A stretch of 32,080 bases of DNA from Actinomycetota bacterium (GTDB lineage Bacteria > Actinomycetota > Actinomycetes > Actinomycetales > Microbacteriaceae). Under the pieces are notes generated by a model, which was given only the letters and a program-made list of their open reading frames with translations, had not been told where the DNA came from and searched no databases. The stretch spans positions 1-32,080 of the forward strand of contig JAIUOH010000037.1 in the NCBI GenBank assembly GCA_020161315.1. Reading direction: 5' to 3'. Made by a program: the position numbers and the translations under genes. Shown here one piece after another: positions 7,970 to 14,852 of this stretch. How positions within the stretch are numbered: the first letter of the stretch is position 1; every line of letters starts with the position of its first letter.

Positions 7970-9465
7970 GCGCTCAGGCCCCACTTCGACAGTTCGGCTT
8001 CGAGCGCCGCGCGGGTCTCTTGCGACCGGGCGTGTGCGGCTTCGAGGTTGTCGAAGGCTTCGGCGAGCGTGAGTTTCTCGCCGGTGTCGGCGGGTGCAAC
8101 ATAGAGCGGGATGTTGAGGTTGAACGCGTTCGACTCGATCTCGGCGAGGTCTGCGACATGGGCGAGTCCGTCGGCGTCGGCGAACGCCTCGTATGCGTCG
8201 AAGATCGCATCGGCGTGCTCGGGTTCGAGGGTGTTCTGGTTGCGGCCCTTCTTCATGTGCTGCTCCGCATTGATGAAAAGCACCCTGCCGCGCCGCTCGG
8301 GGCGCTTCCGCTGACGAAGGATCAACACGCAAGCAGCCAGTCCCGTGCCGTAGAACAGGTTCGGCGCGAGCCCGATGACCGCTTCGATCTTGTCGGCCTG
8401 GAGGACATGCGTGCGGATGCGTGCCTCGGCGCCCTGCCGGAACAACGCGCCCTGCGGCAGCACGACGGCGACGCGGCCGCTGGTCGGGTCGGCGGAGGTG
8501 AGCATGTGCTGCACCCATGCCCAGTCGGCGTATCCCTTGGGGGGCACTCCGCCGAGCTGATTGCGGCCCCACCGGTCGCTCGCCCACTCCACCTCGCCCC
8601 AGGCTTTGAGCGAGAACGGTGGGTTCGCGACCACGCAGTCGAATCGGGCGAGGTGGTTGCCGGTGTAGAACGCGGGGTTGCGGAGGGTGTCTTCGCGGAC
8701 GATCTTGAAGTCCTCGACCCCGTGCAGCAGCAGGTTCATCCGTGCGATCGCCGAGGTCGCGAGCACCCTCTCCTGCCCATAGAGCTTGCCCCACAGTGTC
8801 TTCGGGTTGCCCGCGGCATCCTTCACATGCTCGATCACCTCGATGAGCATGCCGCCGGTGCCGCACGCGGGGTCGTACACACTCTCACCCTCTTGCGGGT
8901 CGAGGATGTTGATCAGCAGCCGCACGACCGGGCGCGGAGTGTAATACTCGCCGGCCTTCTTGTTGGACTGATCGGCGAACCGTTTGATGAGGTACTCATA
9001 CGCGTTGCCGAAGACGTCCGGCGCGACCGTCGCGTTGCTCAGCGTCTGCGTCGAGAAGTGCTCGATCAAATCGGCGAGCTTGCGGTCAGGCAGCTTGTCC
9101 TTGTTCGTCCAGTTCGCGTTGCCGAAGATGCCGTACAGCGTCTCGGGATTCGCCTTCTCGATCTCACGGAACGCGGTATGCAGCGCCGTGCCGATGTTTT
9201 CAGTCTTCGCCCGCACATCCAACCACAGGTTGCCCTCGGGGATCGCGAATCGGTGGTTCTCCGCGAACGAAGCAAACTCGTGGTCGCCGCCCGACTCGTC
9301 GAGGGCCTGCGCGTACTCCTCGACGTAGACGTCGCTGATCCGCTTGAAGAACATCAGCGGAAAAATGTACGCCTTGAAATCGGCCTGATCGATGCTGCCG
9401 CGCAGCAGGTCTGCGGCGCCAGCAAGGTAGTGTTCGAGCTCGCTTAGCGTGAGTCGTTCCGTCAT
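7966..9465 (-). CDS. hsdM: Type I RM methyltransferase subunit M (first copy)
   Basis: A 499-residue HsdM. It has the N-terminal HsdM domain, AGEYYTPR at 171-178, motif I DPACGTGGM at 198-206 and motif IV NPPF at 281-284, all intact for S-adenosylmethionine binding and adenine N6 methylation. The start ATG (9465) overlaps the stop of the HTH-methyltransferase fusion by four bases, and its stop overlaps the second hsdM by four. Alignment by eye with the second copy runs end to end (for example SDVYxEE, ADLIEHFSTQTLS, SAIARMN), so they are paralogues, but with many substitutions. This is either an old duplication or two systems merged into one operon. Confidence 0.95.
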   Translation of the reverse strand: MTERLTLSELEHYLAGAADLLRGSIDQADFKAYIFPLMFFKRISDVYVEEYAQALDESGGDHEFASFAENHRFAIPEGNLWLDVRAKTENIGTALHTAFREIEKANPETLYGIFGNANWTNKDKLPDRKLADLIEHFSTQTLSNATVAPDVFGNAYEYLIKRFADQSNKKAGEYYTPRPVVRLLINILDPQEGESVYDPACGTGGMLIEVIEHVKDAAGNPKTLWGKLYGQERVLATSAIARMNLLLHGVEDFKIVREDTLRNPAFYTGNHLARFDCVVANPPFSLKAWGEVEWASDRWGRNQLGGVPPKGYADWAWVQHMLTSADPTSGRVAVVLPQGALFRQGAEARIRTHVLQADKIEAVIGLAPNLFYGTGLAACVLILRQRKRPERRGRVLFINAEQHMKKGRNQNTLEPEHADAIFDAYEAFADADGLAHVADLAEIESNAFNLNIPLYVAPADTGEKLTLAEAFDNLEAAHARSQETRAALEAELSKWGLSA

Positions 9466-11426
9466 TGAGTTCTTTCGTCGAGGTGATCGTTGAGGTGGGC
9501 GCCAAAGCGGACGGCGTTGAGAACTGCTGTCGCCAGGCTATCTGCAGCCTCGGACGCTTGCTTCGCAAGCTGCTTCGCCTTGCGCGCGCCACTGATGGTG
9601 GCGTGGATGGCCTGTTGAACATCGATTGGAGGAATAGGAACCTCGATGTCTGGCAATGGGATCCGCTGAAGGGCGGTCCCGACGGCAAAACGAAGGTTCC
9701 ATTCACCAGCGAGCACATCTGCCAAGTAGAAGGGATCAAGGTTCGCGCGATCGACGATCCTGATGCGAAAAATGCTATGCCCCACGGGAAACCTGCCACC
9801 CGACTCATCGACGACTGCTCGGACGCCCTGCACCGTCGTTACGAGAATGTCTTCGGGCTGCGTGAGCAGTTTCGAGTTTTCTGCAGGTGAAAGATCCTGG
9901 ACCTGTGGGAGAACTCCACTTCGCACATCGCTGATTGACACATGCCGGTCTTCGAACTGGGGGTCGCCATCGGTCCTTGGCGGTCCGGCTATGGCGATCT
10001 CGATCGCCCCTGCCTCGACAAGTTTGCCGACTGTGAGTAGCGGCTGTGGCACCGTGACACTGGGTGGGACGATGCTTTCGACAGATTTCGGAAGTGCGGT
10101 TGCCGCATGATGCAGTTGGGTTCTTGACTGCTCAAAGTCCTCGACAATCTGTGCTTCGTCAATCCCTTCGGCCAGTATCCATCGGGCCGGGCTCAGGTCC
10201 GCGTTGCCGCTAGCCAACTCATCGCGTGAAACTCGCGCGTGAGGGACTTCTGCGAGTAGCCGCGATTCGGTGAGCCAACCAGCGACATCTTCCTCTGGCT
10301 TTCTGACCGAAGTTCCGTCGATAAGCAAGACGTCGTCATGGGTAGCAGAGGTCGGTTCTGTGAGCACCCACAGAGCTAGCGGAATCGGCGTCTGCGGGAG
10401 CATCCTGCCTGGTAATGCTATGACAGCGCGCACATATCCACTGAGCAGAAGATTACGCCGAATCTCGGCCTCGGCCCCACCGCGTGACAATAGCGCCGGC
10501 GAAGTGAGAATATAACCGACACCTCCGGGGGCAAGGTGCGCACACACGTGCTGGATCCAGAACGCATCGCCGCTGGCGCGCGAGGGGATGCCGAAGCGAA
10601 GCCTCGGATCCAGCATTGTGGTCTGGGTGTCGAGACGCAATCCGAACGGTGGCTCCGCGATGATCACATCTGCACGCAAGTCGGGGTCCGGGTCGTGGTC
10701 AAGCACGTCAGCGACACGGAGCTGCAGTTCGACGCCGCGCAACAATGCGCGACCTCTGGCAATTTCGACGGCAGTCGAGTTAATCTCATGGCCGACTATG
10801 TGGTTTGGGGTCCCCCCCAAGTCAAGCGACTGCAGAAGGGCTACGCCGACTCCGCACGCAGGGTCATACAGAGTCCCGCCATCAAGACCTGCGGCTAGCG
10901 ATGCCAGCAGTGCGCTAGTACGCGATCCGACGAATCCGATATCGCCAGCAGATTTCCCGTGAGCTCGAGACGTTCGTTCCAGCAGACCGTCGATGGCCCC
11001 TGCAAGTTCGTCGCGTGGGACAGCTTTGAGTGCGTGCCTCAACTCGCTGACATCCTGTGGCCGAAAATCATGCCTGGTAGATGGCGGCCGTCCGTTAAGA
11101 TGTTCGACCGCAGTCTGGACGAAGAGCTCGCCGAGCATCTGGCTCGATCCCTGCCCCCGAAATAGATTTGCCACGCCCCACAGTCGAGACTCCCATGCGC
11201 GATCGTCGGGACGATCAGACGTGTCGGACTTTCGCTTTTCCGGGTGAGCTGCAAGCCAGCGGTCGATGTCCGAAGCAGCGAACAGTGGCTTGCTGGCGGT
11301 CCCTCCAGTGGGCTTGGGGAAGTCGGAGTTGCGCTTTCGCCAGTTGCTCACCGCGGCGCGAGAGACACCAGCAAGGTCTGCAATGTCGCTGGGTGCGAGG
11401 AGCCCCTCATTCGGCGGATTGGTCAT
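9462..11426 (-). CDS. HTH + degenerate N6-methyltransferase + HsdS-like TRD fusion
   Basis: A 654-residue multidomain protein. Residues about 8-60 form a helix-turn-helix (IADLAGVSRAAVSNWRKR, with the downstream DIDRWLAAH segment typical of phage/MerR-like HTHs). Residues about 80-360 are an HsdM-type N6-methyltransferase fold with motif I DPACGVG (188-194), but motif IV reads EPPF (258-261) instead of N/DPPF. Residues about 465-645 look like a single HsdS half: a TRD followed by IPPIDVQQAIHATISGARKAKQLAKQA, the usual post-TRD helix. One chain could thus bind its own promoter, bind SAM and read a DNA target. The Glu in motif IV makes catalysis doubtful. Start ATG 11426 overlaps the NYN gene stop; its stop overlaps hsdM. 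I do not know a characterised protein with this layout. It may be a regulator or methylation sensor, or an alternative specificity/methylase arm. Confidence 0.85.
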   Translation of the reverse strand: MTNPPNEGLLAPSDIADLAGVSRAAVSNWRKRNSDFPKPTGGTASKPLFAASDIDRWLAAHPEKRKSDTSDRPDDRAWESRLWGVANLFRGQGSSQMLGELFVQTAVEHLNGRPPSTRHDFRPQDVSELRHALKAVPRDELAGAIDGLLERTSRAHGKSAGDIGFVGSRTSALLASLAAGLDGGTLYDPACGVGVALLQSLDLGGTPNHIVGHEINSTAVEIARGRALLRGVELQLRVADVLDHDPDPDLRADVIIAEPPFGLRLDTQTTMLDPRLRFGIPSRASGDAFWIQHVCAHLAPGGVGYILTSPALLSRGGAEAEIRRNLLLSGYVRAVIALPGRMLPQTPIPLALWVLTEPTSATHDDVLLIDGTSVRKPEEDVAGWLTESRLLAEVPHARVSRDELASGNADLSPARWILAEGIDEAQIVEDFEQSRTQLHHAATALPKSVESIVPPSVTVPQPLLTVGKLVEAGAIEIAIAGPPRTDGDPQFEDRHVSISDVRSGVLPQVQDLSPAENSKLLTQPEDILVTTVQGVRAVVDESGGRFPVGHSIFRIRIVDRANLDPFYLADVLAGEWNLRFAVGTALQRIPLPDIEVPIPPIDVQQAIHATISGARKAKQLAKQASEAADSLATAVLNAVRFGAHLNDHLDERTQ

Positions 11427-11905
11427 GCGGCCTCCAGAATGCCGTAGTTGTCATACTCGAGTTCAATTACTTGGGAAGCGGCCATACGCAAACGGCGAGA
11501 CAATGCGCGCGGGCGGGACGCTACCGTCACGTTGACTCCCTGAGCGCCGAGCGATGCTACTGCGTCAGTGAAGATGGCGTCCCCTGAGATCAGGAGTACA
11601 TCGGTGAATCGATCAGCGATGCGTTCCGTCTCGAGGATTGCAAGCAGCTCGAGGTCTGCGCCATCAACCCCGGGACGAAAAACGAAGCGACGGTTGCCGC
11701 TCCACGCAAAGCCAGCGATTCTGGCGCTTTCCCGGCCGCAAGCAAGAACAATGTGGTCGTTGTCAAAATCAAGGGAAGTCGCGTCAGCAAGAGCATCCCG
11801 AACATCACGCACCTGTTGAGCCACCTGGATTCCACCTCCCGACACATTCTCAATATCAATTAGGACAAGACGGCGACGAATCGCTACCTTAGTTGTGAAC
11901 ATCAT
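11423..11905 (-). CDS. NYN-domain (PIN-like) putative nuclease
   Basis: About 160 residues, almost entirely a NYN domain (PIN-fold, LabA-like). LVLIDIENV (13-21) gives D17 and N20, GADLELLAI (82-90) gives D84, and LLISGDAIFTDA (104-115) gives D109 and D114; this is the acidic set expected for a metal-dependent RNase. It heads the restriction operon: its stop overlaps the next ATG by four bases. The start is uncertain. I take ATG 11905, just before the fold; an in-frame ATG at 11956 would add 17 residues, and neither has a clear ribosome site. The frame stays open further upstream to 12175, but that part overlaps the promoter and operator. NYN proteins process RNA or act as toxins; a role in protecting or signalling within this restriction operon is inference only. 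Confidence 0.8.
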   Translation of the reverse strand: MMFTTKVAIRRRLVLIDIENVSGGGIQVAQQVRDVRDALADATSLDFDNDHIVLACGRESARIAGFAWSGNRRFVFRPGVDGADLELLAILETERIADRFTDVLLISGDAIFTDAVASLGAQGVNVTVASRPRALSRRLRMAASQVIELEYDNYGILEAA

Positions 11906-11920
11906 ATCATCCAAATCTGT

Positions 11921-12020
11921 TGTGAATCCGATCCCCATCGGATGGATTGATCTCATCGTGGCACAGAATTCGAATGAGCGCAAGTGTGAATCTGATTCAC
12001 ATAGTAAATGCGTGTGAATC
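11921..12020. promoter_or_regulatory. Operator: 17-bp perfect palindrome plus two half-sites
   Basis: TGTGAATC-T-GATTCACA (11985-12001) is a perfect palindrome with 8-bp arms, covering the predicted transcription start. Extra TGTGAATC copies lie at 12013-12020 (between -35 and -10) and at 11921-11928 (before the NYN start), with a weaker TGTGAAC at 11894-11900. Placement over and beside the promoter is the classic geometry for repression. The likely ligand is the HTH domain of the fusion protein, giving autoregulation of the operon (inference). Confidence 0.7.
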
Positions 12021-12029
12021 AATAGACAA
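12001..12029 (-). promoter_or_regulatory. Promoter of the NYN/restriction operon
   Basis: On the minus strand TTGTCT (12024-12029) and TACTAT (12001-12006) are separated by exactly 17 bases; each matches the sigma-70-type consensus at four of six positions. The predicted transcript starts near 11994, in front of the NYN gene. It is the only convincing promoter before the six overlapping genes. The surroundings are AT-rich compared with the rest of the window. Confidence 0.6.
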
Positions 12030-12134
12030 ACATGCCTTGATGGCTTTGCCGACATAATTCGGGCCCAGCATTTGCAGCAGGAGGGCTGGCGCACATGACA
12101 ACGACCACTGCCGCCTCCACGACCGAATTGAGAT

Positions 12135-12200
12135 GGCCCACGCCTCTGGCAGATCGCGGTATAGCGGGCCGTCAACCGTGATCTGCCAGACGCGTGGGCC
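12135..12200. repeat. 21-bp inverted repeat (one mismatch), 24-nt loop
   Basis: Positions 12135-12155 and 12180-12200 are reverse complements at 20 of 21 positions, the single mismatch being the tenth base; the core is TCTGGCAGATC / GATCTGCCAGA. It lies upstream of the defence operon promoter and downstream of the integrase. A 28-codon frame (ATG 12096, AGGAGG upstream) runs through the first arm and stops inside the second, but shows no recognisable product. It may be a strong hairpin, a recombination or replication site, or the remnant ends of an insertion. Confidence 0.65.
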
Positions 12201-12463
12201 CGTGGGAGGGAGCGAGGGCGTCGTGTTCTAGCTGCCTCCTAGGCGCTTCAGTGCGTGACTGCGAGGTCAGATCAATCGCAGTGGATTGGCAGCTTTGGGA
12301 ACGGGTGCGCATCTACTTGCTAGAAAGAATGTCGCTGAGCGCGAAGGGGTGAGTGATGTGCAAGCCGAGTCTTTCAATCGCCGTCGTGCGTCACGGGCCC
12401 AAAGCGGAGTAGCCCATGACGCGCGCGAACACACCGCCGATGGTCATACACGCCGTCCCGTAC

Positions 12464-12486
12464 GGTCCCGCCGATTCGGCGGGACC
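12464..12486. terminator. 23-bp perfect palindrome 3' of the integrase
   Basis: GGTCCCGCCGA and TCGGCGGGACC (11-bp arms, one central base) form a very stable stem about 140 nt past the integrase stop. There is no U-tract, common for actinobacterial terminators. It could equally be a protein-binding site of the mobile element. Confidence 0.45.
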
Positions 12487-12513
12487 TGACATTCCGCGGA
12501 ACGGGAGACGGTG

Positions 12514-12528
12514 CCGCAAAATTTGCGG
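12514..12528. repeat. 15-bp perfect palindrome
   Basis: CCGCAAA-A-TTTGCGG has 7-bp arms with one central base. It lies between the integrase stop and the longer dyad at 12464-12486. It may be a second terminator stem or an operator/arm-type site. Confidence 0.4.
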
Positions 12529-12627
12529 GGCCGTCACGCTACCTGGAGCCCGCTCCTGTCACGTCACGGAAGAGACACCCGGGGTCGGCGTTCATGCTGC
12601 AACGGTACGCCGAGCACCCGCAAATGT

Positions 12628-13809
12628 CTACGCATTCTTGCCGAAGGCGCGTTCGAGCAGCTCGGCGGTCGCGGGGTTCACCATCTCGTTGCGGCGAATG
12701 TAGTGCTGCACCGTGATCGCCGGGTCCGTGTGTCCGAGTAGCTCCGCGGCAAGGTCGACGCCAGCCTCATTGCTGATTGCGGTGGCAACCGTGCGACGAA
12801 ACATGTGCGGGGTGACGCCCTCGATGCCCGCGAGGTCGAGCACGTGCCGAAGCTGCCTGCGCACGTTGTTCGTCGTCAGCGGGCCACCGTCACGATTACA
12901 GAACAGCAGCGCATCAAGCGAGGCATCATCACGGCGAGCAAGCCTGAGCCGCACCACCTCCGCAGCGAACGCGGGGAGCGCGACGGCGCGTCTGGACTTC
13001 GCAGTCTTGGGATGATCCTGCCGCTGGGTCGGTTCGCCGCGGTGCGCGACGATGGTGCCACTAATGCGAATCGACGGCGGGGCGCTCACGATGTCGATAT
13101 CGCGGCGCCGGATCGCGAGCACCTCACCGATGCGGGCCGACGTGCCAAGCATGACCTCGACGATCGCGCCGAGCTGCCCGTCCGGTTTCGGCCCGGAGGG
13201 TGAGAGCCCGGTCTCCCAGAACGCGATCGCGGTGCGGATGGCGTTCACCTCGGCGGGGGTGAGCGCGTTCGGTGTCGTCGGGGGTTTCCGGAGCCGTGAG
13301 ACGTGATCCATCGGGTTGCGCGGCAGCACCTCGTGCCGCACGGCGAGCCCGAGCGCGAGGCGCAATGCGACCCGTGCCTGTTTGGCGCGGTTGTAGCTTT
13401 GCTTCGCGAGCTGTTTCAAGAAGTGGTCGCAGCGGGCCACGCCGATCTCGCGCAGCGTGAGGTCTTTGAACGCGGGAAGTACGAGCGTGCGCATGTTGCG
13501 TTCGTACAGCTGACGAGTGGTGGTCGAGAGCCGGTCTTCAAGATCGAGATCTTCAAGCCAGTACGCCACCAGGTCGGGGAACGGACTGTCGGCAGTCAGC
13601 TCGATGCCTGCGGGCTGGTAGAGCGTGCGCTCGGCAAGCTTCGCTTTCAACCGTTGCTCGGCGGCGCGCTTCGTGTCGCCGGTGGCTTGCACGAGCCGGG
13701 ATTTTCCATCCCAGTCGCGATATCTCGCGCGGGCGGTCACGCGACCGGTCGATGCGGTCTGGAATCCGATCGTGCCGAAGGTGCCGATGGTGAGGCGTGG
13801 GCGGCTCAT
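12628..13809 (-). CDS. int: Tyrosine-type integrase of the island
   Basis: A 393-residue phage-type integrase. It has an N-terminal arm-binding region, a SAM-like core-binding domain (about 75-175) and a catalytic domain with R226 (ARIGE), K271, H335-x-x-R338 (HMFR), H360 (LLGH) and the nucleophile Y370 (VQHYIR); the whole R-K-H-R-H-Y set is present, so it should be active. The ATG at 13809 is chosen because GGGAGGTG lies just upstream and the domain starts there; the upstream extension overlaps the excisionase gene. It catalyses integration and excision, here presumably at the 3' end of the tRNA-Pro gene 420 bp away. Four bases separate it from the upstream HTH gene, so they form an operon. 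Confidence 0.93.
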   Translation of the reverse strand: MSRPRLTIGTFGTIGFQTASTGRVTARARYRDWDGKSRLVQATGDTKRAAEQRLKAKLAERTLYQPAGIELTADSPFPDLVAYWLEDLDLEDRLSTTTRQLYERNMRTLVLPAFKDLTLREIGVARCDHFLKQLAKQSYNRAKQARVALRLALGLAVRHEVLPRNPMDHVSRLRKPPTTPNALTPAEVNAIRTAIAFWETGLSPSGPKPDGQLGAIVEVMLGTSARIGEVLAIRRRDIDIVSAPPSIRISGTIVAHRGEPTQRQDHPKTAKSRRAVALPAFAAEVVRLRLARRDDASLDALLFCNRDGGPLTTNNVRRQLRHVLDLAGIEGVTPHMFRRTVATAISNEAGVDLAAELLGHTDPAITVQHYIRRNEMVNPATAELLERAFGKNA

Positions 13810-13813
13810 CGTG

Positions 13814-14053
13814 TCACCTCCCGTCGAACGGGGGCGTCTGGGCGCCGTCGCGTTGCTGCTCGATCCAGACACGTACGTCGGAGACGGCGAACTTCAGGTG
13901 CTTGCCGAAGCGGTACGCGCGCGGGCCGAGGCCGCGGGTGCGCCAGTCGTAGACCGTCGAGACCGGCACACCCAGGTAGGCGGCCAGCTCGCCGACGTCG
14001 AGCAGGGGCTCCAGGCCCCAAGGGTTGTCTGCGGTGCGGTGTTCGGTGCTCAT
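13814..14053 (-). CDS. Excisionase-like HTH DNA-binding protein
   Basis: About 79 residues from the ATG at 14053, mostly a MerR/excisionase-type winged helix: LLDVGELAAYLGVPVSTVYDWRTRGLGPRAYRFGKHLKFAVSDV, read here in pieces as LLDVGELAAYLGVPVSTVY then the RFGKHLKF wing. Its place directly between the tRNA and the integrase, four bases before the integrase start, is typical of a recombination directionality factor. The start is uncertain: the frame remains open to a TTG at 14155 and no site has a clear ribosome signal. It may also repress its own transcription. Confidence 0.8.
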   Translation of the reverse strand: MSTEHRTADNPWGLEPLLDVGELAAYLGVPVSTVYDWRTRGLGPRAYRFGKHLKFAVSDVRVWIEQQRDGAQTPPFDGR

Positions 14054-14197
14054 GTCGAACAGGTGCGGAGCACGCATCCGAGGCGACCGGAGCCGACCGG
14101 CACGGTCGCCAACCTGCCGGAGCACGGCTGCCCGAGAGTGCCGCAGAGGGGTCAAAAAGATGGGTTTGTGATGACCGGATCAAATCTCACCAACGAA

Positions 14198-14231
14198 AAA
14201 GTCGCGGAAACCCTTGAGTTTCCGCGACTTT
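14198..14231. terminator. Bidirectional intrinsic terminator after tRNA-Pro
   Basis: Perfect 14-bp arms AAAGTCGCGGAAAC (14198-14211) and GTTTCCGCGACTTT (14218-14231) enclose a 6-nt loop. Read from the tRNA strand it is followed by a run of T. It begins two bases after the encoded CCA end and ends tRNA transcription. It would also block readthrough from the tRNA into the island. Confidence 0.9.
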
Positions 14232-14232
14232 C

Positions 14233-14309
<77 letters not shown>

Positions 14310-14342
14310 TTGTCACCTGCGTACTGCCAGGGCAACCCCTCT

Positions 14343-14348
14343 ATATTA
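14343..14348 (-). promoter_or_regulatory. Probable -10 box of the tRNA-Pro promoter
   Basis: TAATAT on the minus strand, 33 bases upstream of the mature tRNA 5' end, in a locally AT-rich patch. The -35 is poor (TTCGTG at 18 bases). It would give a leader of roughly 27 nt for RNase P to remove. Confidence 0.4.
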
Positions 14349-14479
14349 GCGGTAAATTCTGCAGTGCACGAACCGAGGCAGAAACCGGCGCGTTGTGACC
14401 GATCGTCGGGCCAAAACTGGGCGCGTGCTGCCGAGAGAATGCGCGCGCAGAGGGTGGCTGATCCTCGTATGCTAATCGC

Positions 14480-14839
14480 ATGGCCGAACACCGCATTTAC
14501 AAGCTCGCGTTCTCTGATCTGTACCCGAATTACACGTTCAAAGCCGAACGCAAGGGTCGCACCAAAGAAGAGGTTGACCAGGTGATCACCTGGCTGACTG
14601 GCTACTCGCAGGCGCAGCTCGACGCCCTGATCGAGAAAGAAAACAAGACCACGCTCAAAGAGTTCTTCGGTGAGGCGCCAAAGCTCAACGAGGCCCGATC
14701 GCTCATCAAGGGCGTCATCTGTGGGGTGCGCCTAGAAGAAATCGAAGACCCGCTCATGCGCGAGATCCGCTACCTTGACAAGCTCATCGATGAGCTTGCG
14801 AAGGGGCGTCCGATGGAGAAAATTCTGCGCGTAGCGTGA
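14480..14839 (+). CDS. DUF2200 family protein
   Basis: A 119-residue protein matching the DUF2200 family along its length: an N-terminal [15 protein letters not shown], then [22 protein letters not shown], the central [18 protein letters not shown] and a C-terminal [20 protein letters not shown]. The family is small, soluble, conserved and of unknown biochemical function. The ATG at 14480 sits seven bases after a TATGCT -10 box (14468-14473) with no ribosome site, so the mRNA is probably leaderless. The next gene starts 13 nt downstream on the same strand and may be co-transcribed. Confidence 0.9.
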   Translation: MAEHRIYKLAFSDLYPNYTFKAERKGRTKEEVDQVITWLTGYSQAQLDALIEKENKTTLKEFFGEAPKLNEARSLIKGVICGVRLEEIEDPLMREIRYLDKLIDELAKGRPMEKILRVA

Positions 14840-14852
14840 GAAAGGCATTGTG

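Larger units (their letters stand above)
12030..12627. other. Non-coding, palindrome-rich gap between operon and integrase
   Basis: About 600 bp without a gene I can support; the short open frames have no matching domain or codon bias. It contains the 21-bp inverted repeat at 12135-12200 and the two dyads at 12464-12486 and 12514-12528, which would also shield the defence operon from integrase transcription. I see no tRNA, transposase fragment or CRISPR-like array. Confidence 0.5.

Noticed and set aside
7970-8866. N-terminal extension of the second HsdM to nearly 800 residues
   Set aside because: The extension is an Arg-rich out-of-frame reading of the first hsdM; the HsdM family start (ATG 7969) and the ATGA overlap fix the true start.
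6965-9447. Two long plus-strand frames over the hsdM genes
   Set aside because: They mirror the codon positions of the two hsdM genes and have no recognisable motif or ribosome site.
11985-12020. Possible CRISPR-like short repeats (TGTGAATC)
   Set aside because: Repeats are only 8 bp, unevenly spaced and partly inverted, with no spacer structure or cas gene; they are better explained as operator half-sites.
11957-12175. Longer NYN protein beginning at 12175
   Set aside because: The added residues show no fold, and the region contains the predicted promoter and operator of the operon.
12096-12182. 28-codon plus-strand frame with AGGAGG upstream
   Set aside because: The ribosome-like site is interesting, but the peptide is Thr-rich without any match and lies in the inverted repeat; not enough to call a gene.
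14198-14231. Hairpin considered as an integron-type recombination site
   Set aside because: It follows the tRNA 3' end directly and has a T-run; an intrinsic terminator explains it fully.
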